This document shows, piece after piece, positions 10,368-24,615 of a stretch of DNA of 64,000 nt. The translations under genes were made by a program, and so were the position numbers. A model generated the notes under the pieces. That model worked only from the letters and a program-made list of their open reading frames with translations. It searched no databases and had not been told where the DNA came from. The stretch's first letter is position 1, and the number at the start of each line of letters is the position of its first letter. The DNA is from Xylogone sp. PMI_703 (Eukaryota; Ascomycota; Leotiomycetes), in NCBI GenBank assembly GCA_021399445.1, contig JAJTUQ010000005.1, positions 1,054,001 to 1,118,000 on the forward strand, given 5' to 3'.

Positions 10368-13300
10368 TTAAAATCCGACGGGGCCTTTGCCATCAATACC
10401 GCCAGTCTTGAAGAATTCCGCTACGACACCCACGGCATATGTGCATCCCGCAACCCATGTGGCTCCAACCAAGACTTTCTTCATCCTACGCTTCCCACCT
10501 TTGGCTCGCTGAGACCCTTCAGTTCCATCGGTCCAGGAAGATTTGCCGCTAAAAATGGGTTCCTCACGACGAACGTCGATATTGGACTTGAATGGTGGTT
10601 CATATTCTGCAGGGTCAAGTGGGAGATCGTGATTAACAAATCCGGTTGGGCTGGCAAAATTTCCTGTGGCAGGTATTGCGTGAGTTGTCATACCATCTAT
10701 TGGGTTGGTAACTCTCATTTTTGCTCTCTTGATCTCTCCAGTTATGGTAACTTCTGAGGTGAAGGGCGCGGCGTTGCGTATTTTGCGAAATACAAGCACA
10801 TCATCATTACCTGAAACTATTTCAAACCCCTTCTGCTTTAAAGTTTCAAGATGGGGAAGGAATTTCGTAGGATTCGATAGTCGAAGGAGAGCTTCAGCAG
10901 GTGTGAGGGGATTTGACAGGTCCGGCACTACGGATGTCGTTTCTGCAGAACTGATAGACTGCGTAGCCGGATCATACGCTAGTATCTTGTAGATGTTAGG
11001 CTGCTCGGGCGTGACTGAGGCGTCCTTATTTACACCCTCTACGTTTTCTGCGTTTGGTTCACGGCTAAGCCCTCCATCTCTCTTCTCATGTTGGTTTCTG
11101 GACTCAACGATAGGTCCAGCCATATCTGACAAGGCTTCCTCTGTTGAAGCAGTCTTATCAGAACCCTGGGGCTCGTAAGAAGACATATATACTGGCTGTC
11201 CATTGCCACATTCTTCGTCATAGGCGGTTTCAAGCCCCTGGGGTTCTTTCGAGTATGGGTCTGATTGGATTTGGGCCTTACCCACGCTTGTATGGGATTT
11301 TTCAGCTTTGGAGCGGTCAAGTGATGTCTGTAGTCGAGGAGTGTTTGGATTCCTTGAAAATAGATTCTGAGAGGCCATTCCCTCGATATATGTTCGTTCC
11401 GCTTTCTGCACACTACTTTCTCTAGACTGTTCGGGTATCAGGGTTCCATCAGCTCCTTTAGTGGTCCAGCTAGTCTTGAACTCTTCTGGGAAATCATGAA
11501 TGAAATTTCCAGTCAGCTTGTGCTTAGTAGAGCCTTCCTGAGTAGTTTCTTCTATCTCAGCGAGTTTCGCGTCAATCCGATTTCTTGTGGCTGACATATT
11601 GGTATTTAGCTCTTGATATTCTGCCTTTATATCCTCCGATAATTTTCTAGTGTTTCTAACTTTTTCAACCGCAGCTAGTTCTTCGGATTCATATGAGGTA
11701 GCCTTGTGAGTATTCAGAAAATCCTCCTCTAACTCCCGTCTTCTTGTCGAAGAATTTAACTCATCCGCCTTGTTCCTTGCAGATGATATGTCGAAAGAAT
11801 TGAACTGAGGGTCCATTGAGGAGTCGAAAGGTTCATACAGTCGTGATGGCGAGCCAGAATAGTTGTACGAGCTGTTGTGAAAGTTGGATAGTTCGTTTTC
11901 CACAATATCCGGATGGACAGGTGGGCGACCATCAGGCTCGTTATACTTGAAAGGCTTATAACCCTCGGAGGAGACTTCATAATCCCTCAAGCTTTCATTT
12001 AGGGGATCCGGTTTTTCAGCCGGCTTTCCATCAGGTTCGTTGAAGCGGAAAGGTTTGTAGGCGCCTTCGACCAAGTTGTCATATTCACCTAAGCTTTTGG
12101 CTGTAATGTCCTCTTTCTCTGGAGGTTGTCCATCAGGCTCGTTGTATCGAAAGGGTTTATAAGCATCTTTAGCTAGATTGTCGTACTCGTTGAGACTCTC
12201 TGCCATGGGATCCTGCTCAGCGGGTGGCTTTCCATCCGGTTCATTGTAGCGAAAAGCTTTGTAACCATTTGAAGCTAAATCATATTCCTTCAAAGATTGG
12301 TCTACAGGAGAGGGTTGCTCTGGCGCCTTCCCGTCCGGCTCGTTGTAACGAAAAGCCCCATATATGTTCGGAATGCGGCGTTCATAGTCCATCAGGCTTT
12401 CGTGCAATGGATCTGCGTTTTTCGACTCACTGGGAGGCTTACCGTCAGGCTCATTAAAGCGAAATGGCTTGTAGTTGTCAGGCATGGTACTGTGATATTC
12501 CTCAAAGACCGGCTGTCGAGCGGCTGGCATGTCAAATATAGACATGTTAACTCGATCGGCCTTTCCTGTCTCTCCAGTTGGGTTTCCTGATCCATTGATA
12601 CTTGGCGGCATGAATTCTACGAATTGAGATTGATATCCTTTGTATTTCTTGACTGGGATTTTCGCGGATTTGTCGTCGGATTTTGCGGAACCAGTTGTGA
12701 AATTCTTGAATACCTTTCTATTGGTAATGGGATCAATCTCGTATTCAAGACTCTGACCATCGTGAAACGCAAACTTGCTCTTTGATGACTTCTCAGGTGT
12801 GTGATTGTGATGATGGTTTCTTGCCTGATGTAATGTCTTCGATAAGTCTTTGAGATTGCTTGATAGCTTGTGTTCGGACATAAGAAGTGTATTCCAACCA
12901 CGCTCAATCATTTGTGAGCCGGCACGAACATAGTCATTTACAACATCTTTATGGTTTAGAAGCTTATCAAGAGCACTACGCTCCACCTCTTCAATGCCAG
13001 CAGAGTTGGCTGGTTGTGAGTGAGTTGAAGCTGCGTGCCATGAATTAAGGTCAATCCATCGTGCCGCGGGTCTCATGACATGTCCACGCCAGGTACTGGT
13101 CATGAAGCCTTTAAGATCTGAGTGTTTCGGATACGCGCCTCGATAGCCGCCATCCCACGCCAACTTTCTATTGACCGCCTGGATGTATTTGCGTTGCAGA
13201 GTTCGGCGGTGACGTTGGAATTCCTTCTGACAAGATGGATCGAGGTATGCAGACCAAAATCCAAGTCGAAATGCACGAGATTGTTGATGATCTGGTGTTG

Positions 13301-13412
13301 ACCTTCCAAGAGTGATAGCAGAGGGACGAATAACCGTGTTCGCGACACGACTGCGCACGAGTCTGGACGAATTGTGCGTCCTTGAGACGATAGTGATCTG
13401 TGACGAGAGCAT
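10368..13412 (-). CDS. putative mitochondrial membrane protein with EPDGKP tandem repeats
   Basis: A single-exon gene of 1014 residues from the ATG at 13412. The N-terminus (MLSSQITIVSRTHNSSRLVR) is rich in Arg, Ser and Thr without acids, as in a mitochondrial presequence. Residues about 60-110 form a Trp/Arg-rich segment (FRLGFWSAYLDPSCQKEFQR). About 300-530 hold six tandem units with the core YKPFRYNEPDGKPP, each 33-37 residues and ending in a SLxEYD-like motif; a degenerate seventh reads YEPFDSS. A charged, coiled-coil-prone segment follows near 570-640. A compact domain lies near the end (VLVFRKIRNAAPFTSEVTI), then one membrane segment (VLVGATWVAGCTYAVGVVAEF). I know similar proteins only as uncharacterised fungal sequences. 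Location is inferred; function is unknown. Confidence 0.8.
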   Translation of the reverse strand: MLSSQITIVSRTHNSSRLVRSRVANTVIRPSAITLGRSTPDHQQSRAFRLGFWSAYLDPSCQKEFQRHRRTLQRKYIQAVNRKLAWDGGYRGAYPKHSDLKGFMTSTWRGHVMRPAARWIDLNSWHAASTHSQPANSAGIEEVERSALDKLLNHKDVVNDYVRAGSQMIERGWNTLLMSEHKLSSNLKDLSKTLHQARNHHHNHTPEKSSKSKFAFHDGQSLEYEIDPITNRKVFKNFTTGSAKSDDKSAKIPVKKYKGYQSQFVEFMPPSINGSGNPTGETGKADRVNMSIFDMPAARQPVFEEYHSTMPDNYKPFRFNEPDGKPPSESKNADPLHESLMDYERRIPNIYGAFRYNEPDGKAPEQPSPVDQSLKEYDLASNGYKAFRYNEPDGKPPAEQDPMAESLNEYDNLAKDAYKPFRYNEPDGQPPEKEDITAKSLGEYDNLVEGAYKPFRFNEPDGKPAEKPDPLNESLRDYEVSSEGYKPFKYNEPDGRPPVHPDIVENELSNFHNSSYNYSGSPSRLYEPFDSSMDPQFNSFDISSARNKADELNSSTRRRELEEDFLNTHKATSYESEELAAVEKVRNTRKLSEDIKAEYQELNTNMSATRNRIDAKLAEIEETTQEGSTKHKLTGNFIHDFPEEFKTSWTTKGADGTLIPEQSRESSVQKAERTYIEGMASQNLFSRNPNTPRLQTSLDRSKAEKSHTSVGKAQIQSDPYSKEPQGLETAYDEECGNGQPVYMSSYEPQGSDKTASTEEALSDMAGPIVESRNQHEKRDGGLSREPNAENVEGVNKDASVTPEQPNIYKILAYDPATQSISSAETTSVVPDLSNPLTPAEALLRLSNPTKFLPHLETLKQKGFEIVSGNDDVLVFRKIRNAAPFTSEVTITGEIKRAKMRVTNPIDGMTTHAIPATGNFASPTGFVNHDLPLDPAEYEPPFKSNIDVRREEPIFSGKSSWTDGTEGSQRAKGGKRRMKKVLVGATWVAGCTYAVGVVAEFFKTGGIDGKGPVGF
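11895..12495 (-). repeat. six tandem ~100 bp coding repeats
   Basis: Within the preceding gene, the codons for the NEPDG core recur near plus-strand positions 12444, 12333, 12233, 12131, 12030 and 11931, a spacing of 99-111 bp. Third-base differences between copies show that the repeat is old and kept at protein level, not a fresh duplication. Confidence 0.9.
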
Positions 13413-14111
13413 TTTCAACTCCGTGATTGTGATATCATACTCATGTACCTAAGATACGTGTTATCGCCGGCTCAAAGGATACGAGATTAGAGTCGTGTGA
13501 TGATGACCCACCTGTACAGAGTTCAATCGCAACGAACAGAGGTGACGTGGAAACTTGCAGCATAAAATTCCGCGTCCTTAGAGTCTGGAGAGCTGTAGGG
13601 ATGGATTGGAAGAGTAGTTGTTGACAAAGAGTACAGGTATAGTTGTCCTCGGGATGATGAAATACTTGGTAGGGAGTAAGTGATCAACTTGGGGAACAAC
13701 CGGTCCAACCCGAGCGACTATCATATGCAAATGCGGGGTAGATAAGCCAGTGGCTGCCTGGGGAATATACCCGACATACCTCCATGGCGCTAGGCTGCAT
13801 CCGGCTAAGTTTTGCCGGCGTGCGTCACTGCAAGGTGGGATATTTGCATCTTCAGCTTTTCGCACCATTTGGTGTTGTAAGTCAGTGATTCTAATAGTCT
13901 CTGATTTCCAAACCAGAACTTTCGCCTCTAGACAAGCATAGAAGTCGCGAATGGAGGGATCTTTTCGCGCTCTAATTGCTATTCCGTTCTTTTAAACTCT
14001 CTGAAATGGTAGGCTAAGATACAGTACTCAAAATAGATCACAAGCACTGTCCCAGTTTCTCAGTTTGCTACGGTCTGAGCTGCAGTTTACGATAGCAGAG
14101 GATTTGTCACC
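13413..14111. promoter_or_regulatory. divergent upstream region, repeat protein / LTN1
   Basis: This 699 bp lies between two genes that point away from each other. No open frame of interest is seen. CT-rich stretches just before 14112 fit the leader of the listerin gene. Confidence 0.5.
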
Positions 14112-17100
14112 ATGAGTAAGCGCCAGTTCAAGTCGCAGGCATCCAGCAGCCGTGCTACTACAGGTACTGGCTTTGGTGGATTTGGGTTTGCCTCAGCAGC
14201 CAGCTCCCTTTCTTACCTTACCGCGCCACCTGATCTTTCCACTATTAGTGATGCAAATGTCGTTGTATCCTTCAAAAATCTCCTAAAAAAAGATAGCACC
14301 ACGAAAGCGAAAGCATTGGAGGATCTGAAGGCTTATGTCCAACAACATCCATACGAAAAGGACGGAGGAGTAGAGGAGCCAATATTAGATGCTTGGGTTG
14401 GTGCTACACTGTTGGAACATATTATTCAATAACATGTAGTAATTTTAATATTAGGTCCAATTATACTCTCGTACTTCAATAGATAACTCTCGTCGAGTTC
14501 GCGAACTATCTCATGACGTGCAATACGAACTCTTAAAATCTGCTAGAAAGAGAATGGAAAAGCATATACCAAAGATCGTTGGAAGCTGGCTAGCGGGAAC
14601 ATATGATAGAGATAGGGGTGTAGCAAGAGCTGCAAGAGACGGGGTTTCGTCATTCCTTGATACAATCGAGAAACAAGCTTTGTTCTGGAAACGTTGTCAA
14701 GCCCAAATCCTTCAATACGCCCAAGAAGCAATCAATGAGACACCTGAAACGCTCAGTGATGAGCGAAGCGTCAGTCCTGATGACGCACAATCAAAATATT
14801 ATCGGGTGCTCGGAGCAAGTCTGTCTCTTGTGCTCAATCTCCTACTTAAACTAGAACACTCCGTTATAGCAAAATATCAGGATAAGTATGAGGGTTTTCT
14901 CCTAAATAATAAGAAGCTTTGGGCTCTTACATCTGCTGAAGACGCATTCGTCAGGAGGACTGTTGATCAATTACTCATTGCCTGTCTGGATAAACAGCCC
15001 GGAATCGTCGAGCAGGACCTGGAGATTATAAGCCATGCATTCATTGCAGAAGGTTTACGAGCCTCACAGACTACTTCTGCCTTCCAGCTTATACAGGCTT
15101 TGGAAAAACTAACAGTACATTTCTCATACGCTTGGACTTCTGCATATAAGTCAAAGAGACCACCGTTGTCTAGGCTCCGGCACTTCGTCGAGAAAGGATC
15201 TCAAGGTGGGCCAGCTGAATACTGGAATTCTCTACAATCACTGGTCGTATCATTGCCACAGGAAGTTTTGCCAGTTGCATTAGAAGAATCAATTGAGTTT
15301 TTAACTTCTTTGAGAGGAGGAGTTACCAATAGAGAAGAGGTTAGAACTAATTCCACGGCCTCCTGGACTTGCTATTTTGAGACAATCAAGTTACTACTGT
15401 CCAACTTATCCAATCCTTTGGATCAGGGAAAGCTTTGCCAAGAGTCTGTGTACCCTATATTTGAACAATATTTACGTCCCAGTCTGGAGAACAACAAATG
15501 GGCATCTGCCAATTCTATCTCTGTCGTGGCAACTGCATATATTCTATGCACTTCAATCAAAGAGGATTCGTCTCAAAAGTCATTCAATGATGAGTGGCAG
15601 CGGTTAGCTGAAACTCTTATTACTAGCATCAAAACTTCTCTTCCGGAGCAATCTAAGGATTTTCACAAATCCCAGACCTCTGTTGTTGCTGAGAGTCGCC
15701 GTTGGTTTGGATTAATATCCGAAATTCTAAAAACAGTTGAACCTCAAGTGCCTAAATTAGATTTATATTCACCTATAGGTGTGCTCGTGCAGCCCTCATC
15801 TGCGATAATAAATAGTGCTTTGGAGGTTTTGGTCTCACGAAATGGCAAACCATATTCTGCTGCTGCTACTATAGATGCAGCAATACAGCAAGTTCCTACG
15901 CTACTGGAAATTTTACCAGACACTCAGGAGGCTATAGAAGCTTTTTTGAGCACTTATTTATCTAAGCTGATTATTTCTCCCTCGGCGGAATACCTAATTT
16001 CCTCTTTGAACTCTCTTCGTGCCTCTCCACGCCCTGGGACATTCTTCAAAGATGTCTGGCTTTCTGCCGTTCATGAATTACTTCTTTATGAGAATGATGA
16101 CAATAAATTTAAGTCGGCCACAGCACTTATATCGAACGATGCTGTTGCGGATCTTGCACAGCAGAATTCAGAACTTCAAGCCTTTCTCTACGAAGCTGCA
16201 GTTAAATCGCTGCAAGAGGGCTCTAACTTGGCACTACTCGAATCTGCACTCTCATTTAATTCGTTCAACGAGTCGACATTGAAACAATTGCTTAACTTGC
16301 TGATTGAATATCTGGAGTCAACGAGAAGAGATTATGTGAATAACAGTTTGAAAGCATTAGAGATCATGTCTACAACAAAACCAGCCTTGTTACAGCAACC
16401 AGGCAATACTCATATTGCATTATTATCAACGTTATTGGCATTGACCGAGCTGTCGGACCAGAATATTACTCCTCGTATTAATAATTTAAGGGCTGTGGTC
16501 GAGAATGTAAGTAAGGCAGATAACGATCAAGATGCAGCAGAATCTCCAATATTGCACGTTATCCGGCAGAATTTGGAGATCGCTGGCCCCCAGTCTCTAG
16601 CGTAAGTACTTTTTTCATATTAAAAGCTCCTAGGCTACCGGCTAATACTATGCAGTATCGAAACGCTCTTGCAACAGGCAAAGACTATAATTCAAACCCA
16701 GGGTCCGCCTATTGATATAGGTTCACTATTCCCAAACTCAAAGCGATGGCTGGAACTTTTGAGTCCCCTGTTAAGTCGACCTTTGAATCCTGCCCTATCA
16801 ATAACGAATCCTCTACATGGCTCCCTCTCTCTCATAGAAGTTTCTTCTCCGCAACGCGTAACACTACCGCGAGATCTCAAAGGATATTCAGCTGCTTTTC
16901 GAATGGCCTTATATAGCTCGCAGCTGGCGTTAGAGGAGAAGTTTCTAGATTTAGATATTGAGATTCAGGTAGATATACTTTATCTGCTCATGGTCGTGGC
17001 AGAGATTGCAACGGACCAGGTTGGATTATCAGAGGAGAACATGCTCTGGTCATCGCTGTTAGATCCAGACGTGGCTGGAGAAGTTCAAGAGTTTACCTCT

Positions 17101-19322
17101 ACTGTTCGGAGTTGCATTGCCTCTACCGTCCACGGTGCAAAATTGTGGCGCGATGACAACAAGGACGGGTCACTTTCTGTGATTGGTGTTTTGATCTCCA
17201 AGCTACTTAAGACTTCAAATTCAAACACTCCTACAGGTTTCTATGCTGCAAGAGCTCTTAGCAGTCTGCTCTCGGAGCTAGTTGAACGTCATGGTTGGCA
17301 ACAAAATGGTAGCGAAGACTGGCTTGGTAGGATTGACGTCCTAAAGTCATCTACATCAAACGTTTTTGGGGCTATCGCTATTCTCACCGGATTGCGCGAA
17401 GCGCTGGGATCAAGCAAGATTGCAAACAATCTTTGCAATCGACTGATCAGTGATATAGCCGGCGTTAAAATAGATGACAATGAAAGGACGCTCAGACTGT
17501 TAGTGTTAGCAAATGCTGCATTATCAATTTATAATGGAGAGGAAGTACCAGTTGCCAAAAATCGACTTATCTTTGCCGTACAGCAGATACTTTCTCGGAG
17601 GGAGCTTTCACCTGTAGCAGAGAAATCTCTAAAAGAAGATGGAGTGCTAGCAGAGATTTGCCGTACTCTACAAAAACTATTACCGACAATTAAGGATATG
17701 TATGGCCCACATTGGGTCAGAACATTGAATCTGTGCCAGAATATATGGTCAACAACCAAGGATGGCTTTGTAGACGATAAACTTGCCTCCGTTGAGGCAT
17801 CGTTAAGACTAGTCACGGTGCTTCGTCAGCTGGCAGCCAATACCGATGATGAAGGAGAAGACGCAGAAGATGATACGGATGACGATTCTCTTAAAGGTGC
17901 CTTTAGCTCACACTCGGAAGAAATTCATCATGGTATTCAGGATTTGCTAAAGCTGAACCGCCAGAGAGATACACAACCTCAGAGAATTGTCGACGAAATG
18001 ATCTATCGGGATGTTTTGAAAATCCCGCTTTACCATATCAAAAAGGTGGATGACGATTTATCATGGCTCTATCCATTACTGGCATCAGACTTCCGGTTTG
18101 TTCAATCAGGAGCGTATCATCTTTTACGGCTAGCATTACAAGAGGCACAGGAGCAACTATCTATAAACGTTATTCTTGAGAAGAGAGGTGAGAAATCTAT
18201 CAATCTCAAAAACATAATATGCTAATTAGAGTTATCAGATGCGCAATTACCAGAAGAACTGATGTCACTTCTCCTCGAAAGTCCGTCGATAGATGAATTT
18301 CCTGATGAAATCCTTGCTACCTTCCCGACAGCAATTCGCAGCTATCTTCTCTCTTGGCACCTTGTGTTTGACTCTTATATTGGCGCCTCTTTCAAAGTTC
18401 GCAATGATTACACCGATAATCTGAAGGCAGGCAATTACCTACCTGGTCTCTTGGGGTTTCTCTCAGATGTCCTAGGGCATTCATCTGGACACCCTTTAAA
18501 TCTAGACAGAGCAGGATTTGACGCACAATCAATATGCTTCTACGACATGAAACTAGCTGAAACTGAAACAGATGAGCGCAACATGCAGTGGCTTCTTATA
18601 AACCTCTATTACCTCTGTCTGAAATATACACCAAATCTAGTGAAGAACTGGTGGATAGATTGCAAGCAGAAGCAGACGCGGATAGCAGTGGAAGGATGGA
18701 CTGGTAAATTCTTCTCCCCTCTTGTCATTGCGGATGCTCTGGATGAGGTCACCAAATGGGCAGCAGAACAAGAAACACCATCGGAGGATGACAAGGAGCT
18801 TCAGGTTAAGGTATCTAAGAAGTCAAGAGAAATATACGCAGGGTACGAGGTTGATGATACAGAGATGAAGATTGTCATCCGTCTACCAGAAATATATCCT
18901 CTTGAGGGTGTAAAGGTCGATGGCGTAAATCGCGTTGCCGTTTCAGAGAAGAAATGGACGAGTTGGCTTATGATTACTCAGGGCGTGGTCACCTTCTCGG
19001 TGGGTAATTGTCTGCTATATATTCGCTATGAAGTGCTAACCAGTGATAGAATGGTTCTATAACAGACGGACTCAGTATATTCCGAAAGAATGTTACAGGG
19101 GCGCTTAAGGGACAAACTGAATGCGCCATTTGCTACTCTATTATTTCTTCTGACAAGAAAATTCCGGATAAGAGGTGCCAGACCTGCAAAAATATGTTTC
19201 ATTCTAGCTGTCTTTTTAAGTGGTTTGCCACTAGTAACCAAAGCACTTGTCCACTGTGTCGAAATACATTCAATTATGGTGTGGATGCATCAAGGGCAAG
19301 GCGGGTGGCTGGTCCAGCGTAG
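14112..19322 (+). CDS. LTN1: E3 ubiquitin-protein ligase listerin
   Basis: Five exons (14112-14396, 14455-16601, 16656-18187, 18239-18999, 19050-19322) join in frame to 1665 residues. The N-terminus has the family pattern: SKRQFKSQASSSR, then FGGFGFASAASSLSYL and the helical repeat region starting at VVVSFKNLLKKDSTTKAKAL. Most of the protein is HEAT/ARM-like helical repeats. The last exon encodes NGSITDGLSIFRKNVTGAL and a C-terminal RING of C4HC3 type from Cys1600 to Cys1645 (CAICYSII, CQTCKNMFHSSCLFKWF, CPLC). Listerin joins the ribosome quality control complex on stalled 60S subunits and ubiquitinates the trapped nascent chain. All zinc ligands are present. The three exons of the middle and C-terminal part are separated by introns of 50-54 bp. 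The next gene, MCM3, follows on the same strand. Confidence 0.95.
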
Positions 19323-19708
19323 TCTTAAGAAAGGGGGGCGCACCTTTGGCTTAAAAGTTACTTCAATAGACAGCTGTTATAATGTATATTAGCGAAAAGG
19401 TATATCTCAGTATATATAAATAGACCTCGATTGGCCCTATGCCTGTTCTTTAAGCATTGGTTGTCCTATGGAGAACCCATCCGCTGTGCAGAGGTAGAGC
19501 CCATGTCTGGGGTTGTAGGTGATGCTGCAAGCACTTTATCACAGCCAATCGAACCCTTGAACGCGAGTTTTAGCGCGCCACGTCAAACGCGCTCCAGTGC
19601 GACGCGTTTACTTTCCGAGCTAATCTTTTGTGCAATCTAATCCTCACCTACTTCTGGGAGAATAATCATAATTCCAAACAATCTAACAAATTAAGCCAAA
19701 GATTCAAG
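19323..19708 (+). promoter_or_regulatory. LTN1-MCM3 intergenic region
   Basis: This 386 bp contains the end of the listerin transcript and the MCM3 promoter. The notable part is the dense cluster of ACGCG motifs at 19561-19607. Confidence 0.6.
19561..19607. promoter_or_regulatory. MCB-type cluster upstream of MCM3
   Basis: Within 47 bp there are ACGCGA (19561-19566), GCGCGC (19573-19578), ACGCGC (19587-19592) and a full MluI cell-cycle box ACGCGT (19602-19607). They lie about 100-150 bp before the MCM3 ATG. In yeasts MBF (DSC1) binds such sites to drive G1/S expression of replication genes. Binding here is an inference. Confidence 0.65.
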
Positions 19709-22492
<2,784 letters not shown>

Positions 22493-22708
22493 ACCTTGTT
22501 TGATAACATACCTGTTAGGATGGATATGATATTTCATAAGCTGGGCGTCGATGATTGCTAATGAAGATCTTTATGAAAAATGGACAGACAGAGCGGCGCC
22601 TTTCGTCTTATTATGTCTTATTACTTTAGTCTATATGCTTTTAAAGATATTACCTCCCAAAAACCATAGATTGTTTTTTCAATGTCGCTATTCGTCTGTT
22701 TATATCGT

Positions 22709-24233
22709 TCATCTCGCCTTGTTCTTTACCATCTCCCGATACTCCTCTAGTCTATCTTCAACTTTGACGCCATTCCAGGTCTCATTGCCATCCTCATCTA
22801 CCACCAAAACCGGCACACCTACTTGCTCAATTGCAAAACTAGCAGCAATATTCCCCCAACCGGCAGCCTCTTCTAGCCCCTTCCCTCTGGCTAAAGCGAT
22901 GGCTAAGCCGCCTAGGAAGGCATTTCCACCACCTGTTGGATCAATGACCTTCTCGCCATCTTTATGATAAGCCGGTAACCATAACTCGGTCCCACGATCG
23001 ATCACTGGTTCCTCACGCTCGAAGCTACCTTCGCCGTCCATTAAACCCTCGAATAAAGCCACCATATCAATATCTGGGGTTAGCCCACCACGCATGTGAA
23101 TCGCGGGCCGTTTCCGCTTTATGATGGAGGGTCGACGGGTGCGCCCACCATTCTTGGCTACGTAGCATCCTGTTGCACCACATCTCACCACAAGAGCGTA
23201 TGAGTGTAGAGGCATCGAGGCAAGAAGTTGCTCACACGCGCCTTCAACAAATGCGGTATCAACTGAACCTGTGGATTTATCTATCCCCTCCCCTTGATCG
23301 CCCATGAGCGAAGCCAGCTCGCTATGATTAGGGCTACATATATCAACATAAGGGAGGGCATTTGTTGTATTCAAGAGCTCATCTGGAGTCATAAGATCCG
23401 GGACCGGCTCCCAGATAAAGACAGGCTTGTCGGCATTTCTGTCTATAGCCTTGCGCTTTCGGAGTATAGTAGTGACGAGATCTATGCACCTTGTGGGGTT
23501 ACATATCAAATGAAACGATTTTGACCACAACAGTGTATCAGTAAGTGAAGTGGCATCTAGCCGCAATTTGGGGGTGGAATATTTGAAGGCTCTGTTTTCA
23601 TTATCGTCGTAGCCGTTCCAGCCCCTTGTTGTCAGACGGTCCGGCGTCGAGCGTATGAGGCAGGAAGTTCCCCATGAGCTGACTTGGTCAAGGAGTTCCT
23701 GTGGGAAGTCACTACCTTTGTCGATTATCCAAGAAACAGATTTAGATTTGGGAGGCGGTGAGAATATGCGTGCTCCCAGAGCAGCATACGAACCCGCTCC
23801 ACCAAGAATGTCATACACAGGTGGTTTTGGAGGAAGGTAATGAATTTCGTCTAGCGATTGTTAGGTATGTCGAATGAGCATATGTGAACATGCGGTAAGT
23901 ATTATTTAAGTCAAGGGGGAAGAAGCGAGCTCTTCAGCAAGATATTTATCAGATATCTATGACGGTACTCTTTCAGATATGACCGATTCGAGATCACAGT
24001 TCTCCTTGCTCTTGTGACAAAGGCTACTCAGAATATAGTGATGATGGAATAGCCTTTATAACTTATTCATGCATAAATAAAGCTTAAAATTGTGGGCATT
24101 GAGGTAGGAAAGCAGAGGCATTGCATAATAACACATATGACCAAGTATTGATAGTGCCCTTACCAATTATGAACATGCCCAGCGTGCAAAAATCAATCTC
24201 CTGAGAAGGAGATATATCTTCTTCATTCTCCAT
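22709..24233 (-). CDS. MAK32: pfkB-type carbohydrate kinase, MAK32-like
   Basis: Two exons (24233-24164 and 23850-22709) give 403 residues. The short first exon encodes an N-terminus ending DFCTLGMFII, which joins DEIHYLPPKPPVYDILGGAG, the start of the pfkB fold. The intron between them is 313 bp, about six times the usual size in this window. The C-terminal signature is IDPTGGGNAFLGGLAIALAR: the anion hole DPTGGGNAF has Asn where ribokinase-like enzymes have Asp (DTxGAGD). Budding yeast MAK32 is needed for stability of the L-A virus capsid particles, by an unknown mechanism; the substrate is not known. The Asn replacement raises the possibility that this branch has weak or altered kinase activity. 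It is convergent with MCM3 and divergent from the cyclase-associated protein gene. Confidence 0.85.
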
Positions 24234-24615
24234 GGCAAATTATTTGGCTAAATAGTCTTATTGCCCCCAGATGGGGAGACTGACATAAAAATACGTAAAA
24301 TAGGGAGAAGGCTGACTGTCAGATTCAGAAAGTTGAGTTTAAGCCTAGCCTTACAACTCGCGGCCTGGTAAATGAGGCTCGAAGCTACTTTCAGGGACCG
24401 AGCTTCAGGGAGCTTATGTTTGACCATACATCGCCTTAAGCTCAACTGCTCTGTGCCGTCGTATCGGGCTAAACTTTTCACAAAGTTGGATTCATACGTT
24501 GTCAGAGTGCTCTGTTTTATACGGCTTCGTCTGCTTGAATTCGGACACGTCACACCTGTCTCGGCCTATCCTTTCTAGCATTGTAACGCACCTGTCATAA
24601 CAGGACGCTACAACC
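24234..24615. promoter_or_regulatory. divergent MAK32/CAP upstream region
   Basis: This 382 bp separates two gene starts in opposite directions. The open frames inside (24248-24553, 24372-24578) look like chance. No strong motif was noted. Confidence 0.5.
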
